Shown in pieces: positions 46,019 through 53,821 of a DNA stretch of 64,000 nucleotides. Made by a program: the position numbers and the translations under genes. Where the stretch lies: the NCBI RefSeq assembly GCF_005938125.1, contig NZ_VCQN01000001.1, forward strand, positions 1,426,001 to 1,490,000, given 5' to 3'. Numbering within the stretch: position 1 is the stretch's first letter; every line of letters begins with the position of its first letter. The notes below the pieces were generated by a model. It was given only the letters and a program-made list of their open reading frames with translations. It was not told the DNA's origin and did no database searches. This stretch comes from Bacillus sp. BHET2 (GTDB lineage: Bacteria > Bacillota > Bacilli > Bacillales > Bacillaceae_B).

Positions 46019-47020
46019 TCAAAAAATGTTATGGTGATTTTCGGGGAATGAGTAGGTTCGACCTTTGCCTTTGCCTTGTGGGGTGAGATTGGTTAAGTTT
46101 AGGAGACGATAGGATACTCTGGAAGATTCAACACCTAAGAATTCTCTTGCTTGTTGGTTGGAAATCGTTGGATTTACGAGCAGTAAGTAGTCATATAGAG
46201 CCTGTTGATGGGCATTTTTATCGAATAAACCACAATCATTGCAGTACCAAGACCTTATCTTGCGCACCATATTAAACTGCTCACACTGAATGCATCTCAC
46301 ACCAGATAAAATTTCTTCGGGATATCGCTTGTAGTTAGAGTAGGGACTGTGATCCTTAATCAGTTGGTTCGCAATCCTTCTTTGTTCCTTCAATTCAAGA
46401 AAAGGGGGAATAGAAGAGTAGCTTCGTTGAATAGTAAGATACTTTGCAACGAGGTTATCAATTTTAATAGCTTTATTTTTTGTCATTTCATTTTGATTTA
46501 CGGAAGTTATTATCGATGAGGAATTTGTAAATACAACTAAGAATTCAATAGGGAGAGTAGGAAGTTTTTTCTTGTGGAACCACTGTTTTAGATGTATCTT
46601 ACTTCGATTTGCTTGGGAAATTGGATTTGGAAAACCCTTTATTTCCCCATTAAGACTACGAGAAAATTGTTCAAACTCATTATCAAATTCCAAGGAGCCT
46701 GCAATATTTTTTATTTCTAAAATCAATAAATACTTACTGGTGAGTATTAAAGTATCAATTTGAAAGAAGCTATTACTAATAGGAAGACATAAATCATTGA
46801 GGATGAAGGTATCGTGATTATTGTCTATCGTACTAATGTGTCTGTCAGCTTTACATTCTCCATGATAACCCGCCCATGCTTTAAGCAAATTCTCTTCAAT
46901 CTTAGACCTAAGGTTGGATTTTCGAGGCAACCTTCGTAATAAGGCTTCAAAATAGTGAATAAGCAGTGGAATTTCTCTTTCTTTTAAGATCAAACTATCA
47001 ATCCTTTCTGTTATGGTCAT
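46019..47020 (-). CDS. NERD-domain protein with zinc ribbon and C-terminal helix-turn-helix
   Basis: A 333-residue protein. The NERD (nuclease-related) domain spans about residues 50-165 and keeps PD-(D/E)XK-like residues: Glu55 in GYHGE, Asp89 in FQIDTLIL and Glu102-Lys104 in LEIKN. A four-Cys zinc ribbon follows (Cys243, 246, 260, 263), then a putative winged helix-turn-helix (about 270-312: NQQAREFLGVESSRVSYRL). NERD proteins are thought to process DNA but are poorly studied. No clear ribosome site precedes the ATG. It is not part of the conserved order and is preceded by a 20-bp periodic repeat array. Confidence 0.85.
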   Translation of the reverse strand: MTITERIDSLILKEREIPLLIHYFEALLRRLPRKSNLRSKIEENLLKAWAGYHGECKADRHISTIDNNHDTFILNDLCLPISNSFFQIDTLILTSKYLLILEIKNIAGSLEFDNEFEQFSRSLNGEIKGFPNPISQANRSKIHLKQWFHKKKLPTLPIEFLVVFTNSSSIITSVNQNEMTKNKAIKIDNLVAKYLTIQRSYSSIPPFLELKEQRRIANQLIKDHSPYSNYKRYPEEILSGVRCIQCEQFNMVRKIRSWYCNDCGLFDKNAHQQALYDYLLLVNPTISNQQAREFLGVESSRVSYRLLNLTNLTPQGKGKGRTYSFPENHHNIF

Positions 47021-47080
47021 AGTATTATTCTATTTCTTTATTGGAATTCCCTTTATTTTTGTAAAAAATTTTATTTAGTA

Positions 47081-47194
47081 TAATTTATCGACCGTTACAA
47101 GATTTAATAAACCTTTAATCTAATTTATCGACCGAAAATCTAATTTATCAACCACTCTTTCATTTTATCAACCTTATTTACAAAATACCGACCG
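47081..47194. repeat. Six-unit iteron-like array, 20-bp period
   Basis: Units start at 47081, 47101, 47121, 47141, 47161 and 47181, exactly 20 bp apart. The core is TAATTTATCGACCG; ACC occupies positions 11-13 in all six units. Units 1 and 3 are identical over 14 bases, unit 4 differs by two, units 2, 5 and 6 are more diverged; six-base spacers are unrelated. The flanking 20-mers do not fit. It lies 60-175 bp upstream of the NERD start, in its promoter region. A two-turn period implies binding on one DNA face. Confidence 0.8.
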
Positions 47195-47250
47195 CTCTCC
47201 AAAACCTGACAAATTTCACCAAATTCCGCTTGATTCCTCCTACCTACAAC

Positions 47251-47279
47251 CAAAAAAACCCCACACACCAGTGCAGGGT
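47251..47279 (-). terminator. Terminator after yknV
   Basis: Minus strand ACCCTGCAC, TGGT loop, GTGTGGGGT, then six to seven T residues; two internal mismatches. Confidence 0.6.
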
Positions 47280-47292
47280 CCTCACATAAAAC

Positions 47293-49116
47293 TTACATCG
47301 CTTCCAGCATCTTAAACTGCGATTTCACCAATTCATAGTAATCACCCTGCTCTTCCATCAATTCATCGTGATTACCGGATTCTTTGATTCTTCCATTTTC
47401 AAGGACAAAGATATTATCCGATTCCCGGATTGTGGACAGGCGGTGGGCGATGATGATTGCAGTCCGGCCGTTTAGCAGTTTCTTAAGAGCATTTTGAATC
47501 TTGACTTCCGTTTCTGTATCAATAGATGCTGTCGCTTCATCCAGGATAATGATACGGGGGTTCGCCAGGAGCGCCCGTGCGAAGGACAGTAATTGCCTTT
47601 CTCCGACGGATAATACATTGCCCCGTTCCTCGACTTCTGTTTCGTATCCGTTAGAGAGCTTTTGTATGAACTCATGAGCTCCATTTGCCTCTGCGGCGCT
47701 CTTAACCTCGTCATCCGAAGCATCAGGACGTCCGAATCGAATATTATCCATGATTGTACCTGAAAAGATAAAGGTATCTTGAAGGACAATACTGATTTGA
47801 CTTCGCAGGCTTCCAACCGAAGTATCCCTCAGGTTCACACCGTCGATCCTCACTTCTCCTTTTGTCGGATCATAAAAGCGGCTGATGAGATTCGCAATCG
47901 TTGTTTTTCCTGATCCTGTATGGCCTACTAGTGCGACGGTTTGACCGGCTTTCATTTCAAGGTTGATGTTTTGCAACGCTTTTCGTTTATCATCATAGGA
48001 GAATTCTACATTTTCAAACTGTATGTTCCCTTTGATTTTAGTCATATTCACAGCATTCGTTTTTTCATTTACAATCGGCTGTTCATCGAGGAATTCGAAT
48101 ATTCGCTCTGATGATGCCATTCCGATTAAGAGCTGATTGTATACTTGACCTAGCCTTGAAATCGGTTCCCAGAACATACCCAGGTAGAATGCGAATGATA
48201 CAAATTCCCCCAGTTCCAGTGAACCTCCTTGTATGAGATGGGCCCCGTACCAGATGAGTACAGCTGTCCCGATGGCATTCGTCAGTTCAACCATAGGACG
48301 GAACATGGCATTTTTCTTTGTGGCTGTTTTCCAGCTATCGTAGGTTTCGGTGTTTACCCCATCAAAGAACGCCATGTTTTCTTTTTCTTGAGTGAAAGAT
48401 TGGGTGACACGGATCCCCTGAATACTTTCATTCAGGTGGGAATTTAGTTTAGACTGCTTTAGACGGACCATTTGCCACGATCTTCTGATGTTTTTTCGTA
48501 AGCTGGTTGAGATAAAAAACATGATTGGCAGAATGACCATAACGGCAAGCGTCAGTTCAGGGCTTAATGTAAAGAGAATGACGATAATTCCAACTAGTAG
48601 AATGATGTCCATTAATAGATTGATAACTCCGTTTGTGAAGAGTTCTTGAAGAGAGTTAATATCGTTCATGATACGAACCAGGATGGAACCTGCTGATCTT
48701 TGATCAAAGAAGCGATGGGATAACGATTGAACATGGCTGAATAAATGCTTTCTTAAATCGTATATGACTCCTTGCCCGAGCTGATTCATCCACTTGATTC
48801 TGAGCACATTTGCTGCATAGTTCAGTACATAGAGGCAAGCGATAATTCCTACTAACGTAAAGAGTAGATTTGAATCCTTCTGCCTTATTGCTTTGTCTAA
48901 TGTATATACCCCAATCAGGATTGGTACAATTAACCTTACGGCTGTTGTAATTAGAACAGTAATAATGGAAAGGGGCAGAAGCTTTTTAGAATAAGGTTTT
49001 AAATACGTTAATAACCGATAAAGTTGTTCCCAGTTAAATGGTTTATCGATCACTTGATCTGTTGAGTAATGAAATCTGTTTAATATACTTTTATTTACTT
49101 TGTTTTTCTGACTCAA
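47293..49116 (-). CDS. yknV: ABC exporter half-transporter YknV-like
   Basis: A 607-residue type IV ABC exporter: six-helix membrane domain (about 35-330) and nucleotide-binding domain (about 365-600). Walker A GHTGSGKTTI (about 392-401), Walker B IIILDEATASID with catalytic Glu intact, H-loop AHRLS. The signature motif is LSVGERQ, not LSGGQ, so its own signature is degenerate. It pairs with the next gene upstream, 20 bp away, to form a heterodimeric drug/peptide exporter like BmrCD. Name taken from length and pairing in B. subtilis. Confidence 0.88.
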   Translation of the reverse strand: MSQKNKVNKSILNRFHYSTDQVIDKPFNWEQLYRLLTYLKPYSKKLLPLSIITVLITTAVRLIVPILIGVYTLDKAIRQKDSNLLFTLVGIIACLYVLNYAANVLRIKWMNQLGQGVIYDLRKHLFSHVQSLSHRFFDQRSAGSILVRIMNDINSLQELFTNGVINLLMDIILLVGIIVILFTLSPELTLAVMVILPIMFFISTSLRKNIRRSWQMVRLKQSKLNSHLNESIQGIRVTQSFTQEKENMAFFDGVNTETYDSWKTATKKNAMFRPMVELTNAIGTAVLIWYGAHLIQGGSLELGEFVSFAFYLGMFWEPISRLGQVYNQLLIGMASSERIFEFLDEQPIVNEKTNAVNMTKIKGNIQFENVEFSYDDKRKALQNINLEMKAGQTVALVGHTGSGKTTIANLISRFYDPTKGEVRIDGVNLRDTSVGSLRSQISIVLQDTFIFSGTIMDNIRFGRPDASDDEVKSAAEANGAHEFIQKLSNGYETEVEERGNVLSVGERQLLSFARALLANPRIIILDEATASIDTETEVKIQNALKKLLNGRTAIIIAHRLSTIRESDNIFVLENGRIKESGNHDELMEEQGDYYELVKSQFKMLEAM

Positions 49117-49136
49117 ATCCTTTCACCTACCCTTCT

Positions 49137-50882
49137 TTAAGTTTGTACTATTTTTTTCTGGTCTTTGTATTGAATATCATAGATCCGTTGATAGGGTCCG
49201 TTATTTTTCAGTAGGAATTCATGAACACCTCGTTCAGCGACTTTGCCGTTTTCCAGAACGATGATTTCGTCTGCATGTTTAAGGGAAGAAATCCGGTGTG
49301 CAATAATGAAAGTCGTTCGATCAGACATGACTTCTTTCAGTGCTTTTTGAATTCTGAATTCAGTTTCCATGTCAACGGCACTTGTTGCATCATCAAGAAT
49401 CAGTATCGACGGATCTGTACAGATGGCACGTGCAATGGCTATACGTTGCTTTTGACCTCCAGAAAGACCCATGCCCCGTTCACCCAATCTTGTATCATAT
49501 CCATCAGGCAATTCTGAAATAAAGTCATGTGCTTGTGCCCGTTTAGCTGCTTCAATTATTTCTTCCATGGATGCTTCGGGACGTCCATAAGAGATATTGG
49601 ATTTGATTGTTGAGGAGAATAAGAATGTCTCCTGTAGGACAAATCCAATATTTTGACGAAGTGATTTTAGAGAGTATTCTTTTAAATCCCTTCCATCAAT
49701 GAGGATTTCTCCCTCTTCCGGTTCATAGAAACGGGTAATAAGCTGAGTGATGCTCGTTTTCCCTGAGCCAGTCCCTCCGATCAGACCGATGACCTTGCCT
49801 GGCTCTACTTCAAATGAAATATCCTCTAGGGCAGCTTCGTCATGAACGGAATAATTCAATGATACATGCTTGAACTCGACTTTCCCCTTTACCCGCTCGA
49901 TGTGGAGGACTTCTTTCTGGTCGTGTATCTCTTCATTCACTTCCAATATCTCTAATAAACGTTCTCCAGATGCTTTAGATTGAGAGAACAGGTTAATCGT
50001 AAAGCCGAGGTTCATGATAGGCCAGATGATGTACCATACTAAACTGTAAAAGGCGACGAGCTCTCCAGGTTGCAGATTCTCATTCATTACAAGGAAACCT
50101 CCGTAGGCTAGTAACGTCACGACACTCACATTACCGAGGAATTCCATTAACGGAAAGTACTTTGCCCAAATGTCAGAGGTGAAAAGATATTTATCTTTAT
50201 ATTCACCGTTTGACCGGTTAAATTTATTAATTTGAAAATCTTCCCTTGATAGTGATTTCACGGTATTGATCCCGGAGATATTTTCTTGTACATTTGTGTT
50301 CAGTTTTCCGAAAGACTTTCGTATTCCACGGAAAGCGGGATGAACAGCTCTATCGAATTTGTACACGGCAATTGCCAGGAAAGGTAAAGAAATAAGGGTG
50401 ACAAATGTCAGCGATGGAGAATAGTAAAACATGACACCAAAGCTTACCGTCACCAGTAGGAAAAAGCGAAGTAATTCAGAGAAGCCAAAGGATAAGAAAA
50501 AACGGAAAGCTTCAACATCAGCTGTCAGCCTAGACATCAGATCCCCTGTTTTGGCGTTGTCATAGTAACTAAATGGGAGGAACTGAAGCTTCTCATATAG
50601 TTCGTTTCTCAGACGGTAGACCGATGTGATCCCGAACAGATCCCCATTATATTGTTGAATGAATGTGGCGACTCCTTTCACTACCATGATACCAATGAAT
50701 CCGAATGCTAAGTATGGGATCCACTCATACTTCCCTTGTAAAATGACATCATCAATTGTAATTTGTAATATCATTGGATAAACGACGGTAATTCCAGTAA
50801 CAAAAATCAGAAAAATCATTGACATGAAAAAATACCTTTTATATGGCCAATAAAAGGCTTTTAATTTTTTAAATGTATCCAT
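49137..50882 (-). CDS. yknU: ABC exporter half-transporter YknU-like
   Basis: A 581-residue partner of YknV: membrane domain (about 18-310) and nucleotide-binding domain (about 340-575). Walker A GGTGSGKTSI, canonical signature LSGGQKQR, but Walker B reads LILDDATSAVD with Asp where the catalytic Glu should be. The composite ATP sites are therefore one canonical (YknV Walker, YknU signature) and one degenerate, as in BmrC/BmrD and other asymmetric exporters. First gene of the two-gene operon. Confidence 0.88.
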   Translation of the reverse strand: MDTFKKLKAFYWPYKRYFFMSMIFLIFVTGITVVYPMILQITIDDVILQGKYEWIPYLAFGFIGIMVVKGVATFIQQYNGDLFGITSVYRLRNELYEKLQFLPFSYYDNAKTGDLMSRLTADVEAFRFFLSFGFSELLRFFLLVTVSFGVMFYYSPSLTFVTLISLPFLAIAVYKFDRAVHPAFRGIRKSFGKLNTNVQENISGINTVKSLSREDFQINKFNRSNGEYKDKYLFTSDIWAKYFPLMEFLGNVSVVTLLAYGGFLVMNENLQPGELVAFYSLVWYIIWPIMNLGFTINLFSQSKASGERLLEILEVNEEIHDQKEVLHIERVKGKVEFKHVSLNYSVHDEAALEDISFEVEPGKVIGLIGGTGSGKTSITQLITRFYEPEEGEILIDGRDLKEYSLKSLRQNIGFVLQETFLFSSTIKSNISYGRPEASMEEIIEAAKRAQAHDFISELPDGYDTRLGERGMGLSGGQKQRIAIARAICTDPSILILDDATSAVDMETEFRIQKALKEVMSDRTTFIIAHRISSLKHADEIIVLENGKVAERGVHEFLLKNNGPYQRIYDIQYKDQKKIVQT

Positions 50883-51036
50883 ATTTTCTCCCCCTTCATG
50901 TGTTCTAAAAAAAACAACGTACTACTAAATATATCGGGTTTCGAAATATTTATCTACCCTTTTTTTGAATTTTTTACTTTTTTATGAATTATCCTTCAAG
51001 TCTTACTATTCTCATTCATTGTAAAAATAAATCAAC

Positions 51037-51064
51037 AAAAAAAGATCGGTCAAAAGACCGATCT
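51037..51064 (-). terminator. Terminator after ykuV
   Basis: Minus strand AGATCGGTC, loop TTTT, GACCGATCT, then seven T residues. Confidence 0.9.
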
Positions 51065-51087
51065 CCTCTCGCTAATTCGATTGAATC

Positions 51088-51543
51088 CTATTCACTTTTA
51101 TCCATTTCATCCAGCACGCGATTGACACGCTTTTCAAGCATTTTCATTCCGCTGCCTCCAGCCTGGAAATGTCTTAGCTTGCCTTCTTTATCGAATACAT
51201 AGTAAGCAGGAACATATTGATTTTCAAAGGAATCAGTCAGTTTATGTTCACTATCTACGAAGATGGGTTGCGTGATATCATGTTCTGCTGCAACCTTCTT
51301 GATTTCATCCAGATTCAAATCATCTTCCGATCTTGGCATATGAACAGCCATCACATTCAGTTTATCACTGTATTGATCACGAAATTCATTAACTTGTGGC
51401 ATAGCCTCTTTACAAAGGTGACAAGAAATCGACCAAAAGTGAATAAGAGTCGGTTTTTCTCCAACAAGGTCTTCCTTTGTAACTTCTCCATTTAACCATT
51501 CTGTTGCGCCAGTAAGATCTGGCATTGGTGCACGTAGTTTCAT
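51088..51543 (-). CDS. ykuV: Thiol-disulfide oxidoreductase YkuV
   Basis: A 151-residue thioredoxin-fold protein without signal peptide. The active site is WSISCHLCKEAMPQVNEF (CxxC near residue 40), with cis-Pro in YVPAYYVF (about 113). Sequence agrees closely with B. subtilis YkuV, for which a redox-linked solution structure is known; it reduces protein disulfides in the cytosol. It lies 130 bp downstream of ykuU on the same strand, with a terminator between, and the pair probably handle peroxide and thiol stress. Confidence 0.94.
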   Translation of the reverse strand: MKLRAPMPDLTGATEWLNGEVTKEDLVGEKPTLIHFWSISCHLCKEAMPQVNEFRDQYSDKLNVMAVHMPRSEDDLNLDEIKKVAAEHDITQPIFVDSEHKLTDSFENQYVPAYYVFDKEGKLRHFQAGGSGMKMLEKRVNRVLDEMDKSE

Positions 51544-51632
51544 TCATTTAACCTCCTTTAGATTTCACTGATACTTTCTCTATTGTGAAGAACATATCTT
51601 ATTAGTTAATTCTAAAAGCTATACATGATATG

Positions 51633-51663
51633 AAAAAGGCCTAACTAACGGTTAGGCCTTTAT
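51633..51663 (-). terminator. Terminator after ykuU
   Basis: AAAGGCCTAAC and GTTAGGCCTTT pair over a five-base loop, followed on the minus strand by T residues. Confidence 0.8.
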
Positions 51664-51674
51664 TCATTTGGAAC

Positions 51675-52217
51675 TTATAAAGTTTTTTGACCTGGCTTCC
51701 AGTTTGCTGGGCAAAGTCCGCCAGTTTGAAGCGCTTGTAGTACACGTAATGTTTCTTCAACATCACGGCCAATATTGTTATGGAATACTGCTTGGTATTG
51801 AAGTTCCCCTTCAGGGTTGATGATGTATAGTCCACGAAGGGCTACACCTTCTTCTTCAATTAAGACACCGTATTCACGGGAGACAGAATGGTTAGTATCT
51901 GCCGCTAATGGATAGTTTAATTCACCGATACCATTTTCTTTACGGTCCGTGTTGATCCAAGCCAAGTGTGTATGGATAGTGTCTGTAGAAACACCAATGA
52001 TTTCTGCATCTAAGTCTTCGAATTCATCGTAACGGTCTGACATTGCTGTAATTTCCGTTGGACAAACAAATGTGAAGTCCATTGGATAGAAGAACAATAC
52101 TGTCCATTTATCATTTTTCATATTTTCTTCTAATGATACTTTACCGAATTCTCTGTTTGGCATAACAGCGTCCATTTCAAAACGTGGAGCTTGTTTGCCT
52201 ACCATGCGTTCAGCCAT
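51675..52217 (-). CDS. ykuU: 2-Cys peroxiredoxin YkuU
   Basis: A 180-residue AhpC/TSA peroxiredoxin. The peroxidatic Cys is in FYPMDFTFVCPTEITA (near residue 52) and the resolving Cys in GGLCPANWKPG (near residue 169), so it is a typical 2-Cys enzyme reducing H2O2 and organic peroxides, presumably using thioredoxin or YkuV-like proteins. ATG seven bases after TTGGAGGG. A near-consensus promoter and a PerR-like box precede it. Confidence 0.94.
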   Translation of the reverse strand: MAERMVGKQAPRFEMDAVMPNREFGKVSLEENMKNDKWTVLFFYPMDFTFVCPTEITAMSDRYDEFEDLDAEIIGVSTDTIHTHLAWINTDRKENGIGELNYPLAADTNHSVSREYGVLIEEEGVALRGLYIINPEGELQYQAVFHNNIGRDVEETLRVLQALQTGGLCPANWKPGQKTL

Positions 52218-52303
52218 GAATAAATCCCTCCAAGGAGTTTTTAGTAACTATTTTTTGAGAAAGGCGAGACTTATTAGCCTGTCCTTCCTGACTCACAATT
52301 TTC

Positions 52304-52332
52304 ATTATAAGGGATTGATTTTTTTTAGTCAA
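52304..52332 (-). promoter_or_regulatory. Sigma-A promoter of ykuU
   Basis: Minus strand TTGACT, 17-bp spacer, TATAAT, about 85 bp before the start codon. Confidence 0.75.
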
Positions 52333-52339
52333 CGTTAAA

Positions 52340-52354
52340 TTATAATAAATTTAA
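52340..52354. promoter_or_regulatory. PerR/Fur-like box upstream of ykuU
   Basis: TTATAATAAATTTAA matches 12 of 14 defined positions of the PerR box TTATAATNATTATAA and sits 8 bp upstream of the -35. The region is AT-rich, so chance similarity is possible. Confidence 0.4.
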
Positions 52355-52508
52355 TATTAAAATCATTATAATCTAATATACTAATCTCTTTCTTGTTATT
52401 CCCTTAATAATAGAAGTTTACACTCATTTTCCGTTAAATAAACATCCTTTTAAAGTTTATCATTTCTCAACTAGGGAATAAAACAATATGCTTTTTACAC
52501 ATATGCCT

Positions 52509-52539
52509 TTGACATAACCTATCTGGTATTGTGTATACT
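52509..52539 (+). promoter_or_regulatory. Candidate promoter of ykuT
   Basis: Perfect -35 TTGACA, then TATACT at 19-bp spacing (or TGTATA at 17), about 40 bp before the ykuT start. Confidence 0.5.
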
Positions 52540-52577
52540 AGTAGGGGCTTTATATAACCCGGAAAGGATGGTTTGAT

Positions 52578-53444
52578 TTGGAATACATACTTGGTCTTAC
52601 TTCTTTAAGTGATCGACTTGCCAATTTTAATTGGGGCGGTCTACTGGTTACGATTGGAATTGGTGCCCTGCAGATAATAGCGATTTGGATCGCTTTCCTT
52701 ATTGTAAAAGGTGCGGCAAACAAAGTCATTGAAAGAATATTTGATAAGTACCGTAAAAGGAATGATGTTTCTGAAGGTCGTGCTCAGACGTTACAGGGAC
52801 TTTCAAAGAATATTGTCGGATATATCCTGATTTTTATCTTTTTCGTCACGATCTTACAAATCTTCGGTATTGAAGTGACTGCGATTCTTGCCGGAGCCGG
52901 CATCGTTGGACTAGCTGTAGGATTCGGTGCTCAAGGATTGGTAAGTGATGTGGTGACCGGTTTCTTTATTCTATTGGAAAAGCAAGTAGATGTAGGGGAC
53001 TATGTCACTAGTGGAGGTTTCTCCGGGATTGTAGAAGAGGTCGGTTTACGTACAACCCATATTCGCGGTTTCGACGGCACCCTTCATTATGTTCCTAATC
53101 GGGAAATTACGAGTGTCAGCAACCATTCCCGCGGTAACATGAGGGCGCTGGTTGACATCGGGATCTCCTATGACGATGACATCGATAAAGCGATGGTTGT
53201 GCTTCAGCAGGTTTGTGAGACAATCGCTCAGGAAGATGAAAATATTGTAGATGGACCGAATGTGGTGGGTGTTCAGACTTTAGGAGCATCCGATGTTGTA
53301 CTAAGAGTATTATGCAAAACGAAAAACATGGAACAATGGGGCGTGGAACGAAAGCTGCGCAAGGCTCTAAAAGAAGCTCTCGATCAAAATGGAATTGAAA
53401 TCCCATACCCTCATCAAGTTTATATTGAGAAAAAAGATAATTGA
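52578..53444 (+). CDS. ykuT: Small-conductance mechanosensitive channel (MscS family) YkuT
   Basis: A 288-residue channel with helices at about 22-45, 75-95 and the pore helix TM3 at about 98-130 (ILAGAGIVGLAVGFGAQGLVSD, the Gly/Ala-packed motif of MscS). The cytoplasmic beta and alpha/beta domains follow (PNREITSVSNHSRG). It opens on membrane tension during osmotic downshift. TTG start ten bases after GAAAGGATGG. B. subtilis YkuT is the equivalent. Confidence 0.93.
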   Translation: MEYILGLTSLSDRLANFNWGGLLVTIGIGALQIIAIWIAFLIVKGAANKVIERIFDKYRKRNDVSEGRAQTLQGLSKNIVGYILIFIFFVTILQIFGIEVTAILAGAGIVGLAVGFGAQGLVSDVVTGFFILLEKQVDVGDYVTSGGFSGIVEEVGLRTTHIRGFDGTLHYVPNREITSVSNHSRGNMRALVDIGISYDDDIDKAMVVLQQVCETIAQEDENIVDGPNVVGVQTLGASDVVLRVLCKTKNMEQWGVERKLRKALKEALDQNGIEIPYPHQVYIEKKDN

Positions 53445-53451
53445 TGACCCT

Positions 53452-53486
53452 AAAAAAGGCAAGGCGAACACCGCCTTGTCTTTTTT
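53452..53486. terminator. Bidirectional terminator after ykuT
   Basis: GGCAAGGCG pairs with CGCCTTGTC over a five-base loop, six A residues before and six T residues after. Confidence 0.85.
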
Positions 53487-53549
53487 ATTTGTCTTTTTTA
53501 TTTGTCTTTTCTCTTTTTCGCTTCGAGCAAGCGCTACATTCGGTCATCA

Positions 53550-53818
53550 TCACTCCAGAAATCCTATAAATGGTATGAATCCAAATCTTCTTATGGCGAT
53601 CTCAGTAAAGAATAATATAGACCCGATAATAATCAGAAACGTTTGAATGGACTGCTCTTTTGAAGAAGGTTTATCGAGATCTCTAAATCTGTCCTTAGAT
53701 GATGGCCCCTTCTCTCCACCCGTTAACTCTACTATTCTATCTAACGACTGGACTCTGCCTCGAAAGAGTATTCTTTCGAATAAGGTACCGAGAAACCTGT
53801 TTGATAAGAGCTTCCTTT
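53550..53818 (-). pseudogene. C-terminal remnant of a VWA-type membrane protein
   Basis: A continuous minus-strand frame of about 85 codons begins right after a TAA and has no ATG, GTG or TTG. It reads LLSNRFLGTLFERILF, later DRIVELTGGEKGPSSKDRF (like the QTGG segment near the end of VWA/glutamine-amidotransferase-type membrane proteins), and ends with one helix and a basic arm, SIQTFLIIIGSILFFTEIAI then RRFGF. Such tails belong to large VWA proteins often encoded beside ABC-2 operons like the one upstream. The rest of the gene is absent, so a deletion has removed it. No start or ribosome site remains. Confidence 0.6.
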
Positions 53819-53821
53819 ATG

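Larger units (their letters stand above)
52218..52577. other. Divergent intergenic region of ykuU and ykuT
   Basis: No gene. It holds the ykuU promoter (52304-52332), a PerR-like box (52340-52354) and the ykuT promoter (52509-52539); the rest is AT-rich. Confidence 0.6.

Noticed and set aside
47081..47194. CRISPR array
   Set aside because: Repeat units are only about 14 bp with 6-bp spacers and degrade toward one end; no cas genes are present.
53389..53646. Plus-strand frame downstream of ykuT
   Set aside because: Begins inside ykuT in another frame and runs through the terminator; no ribosome site.
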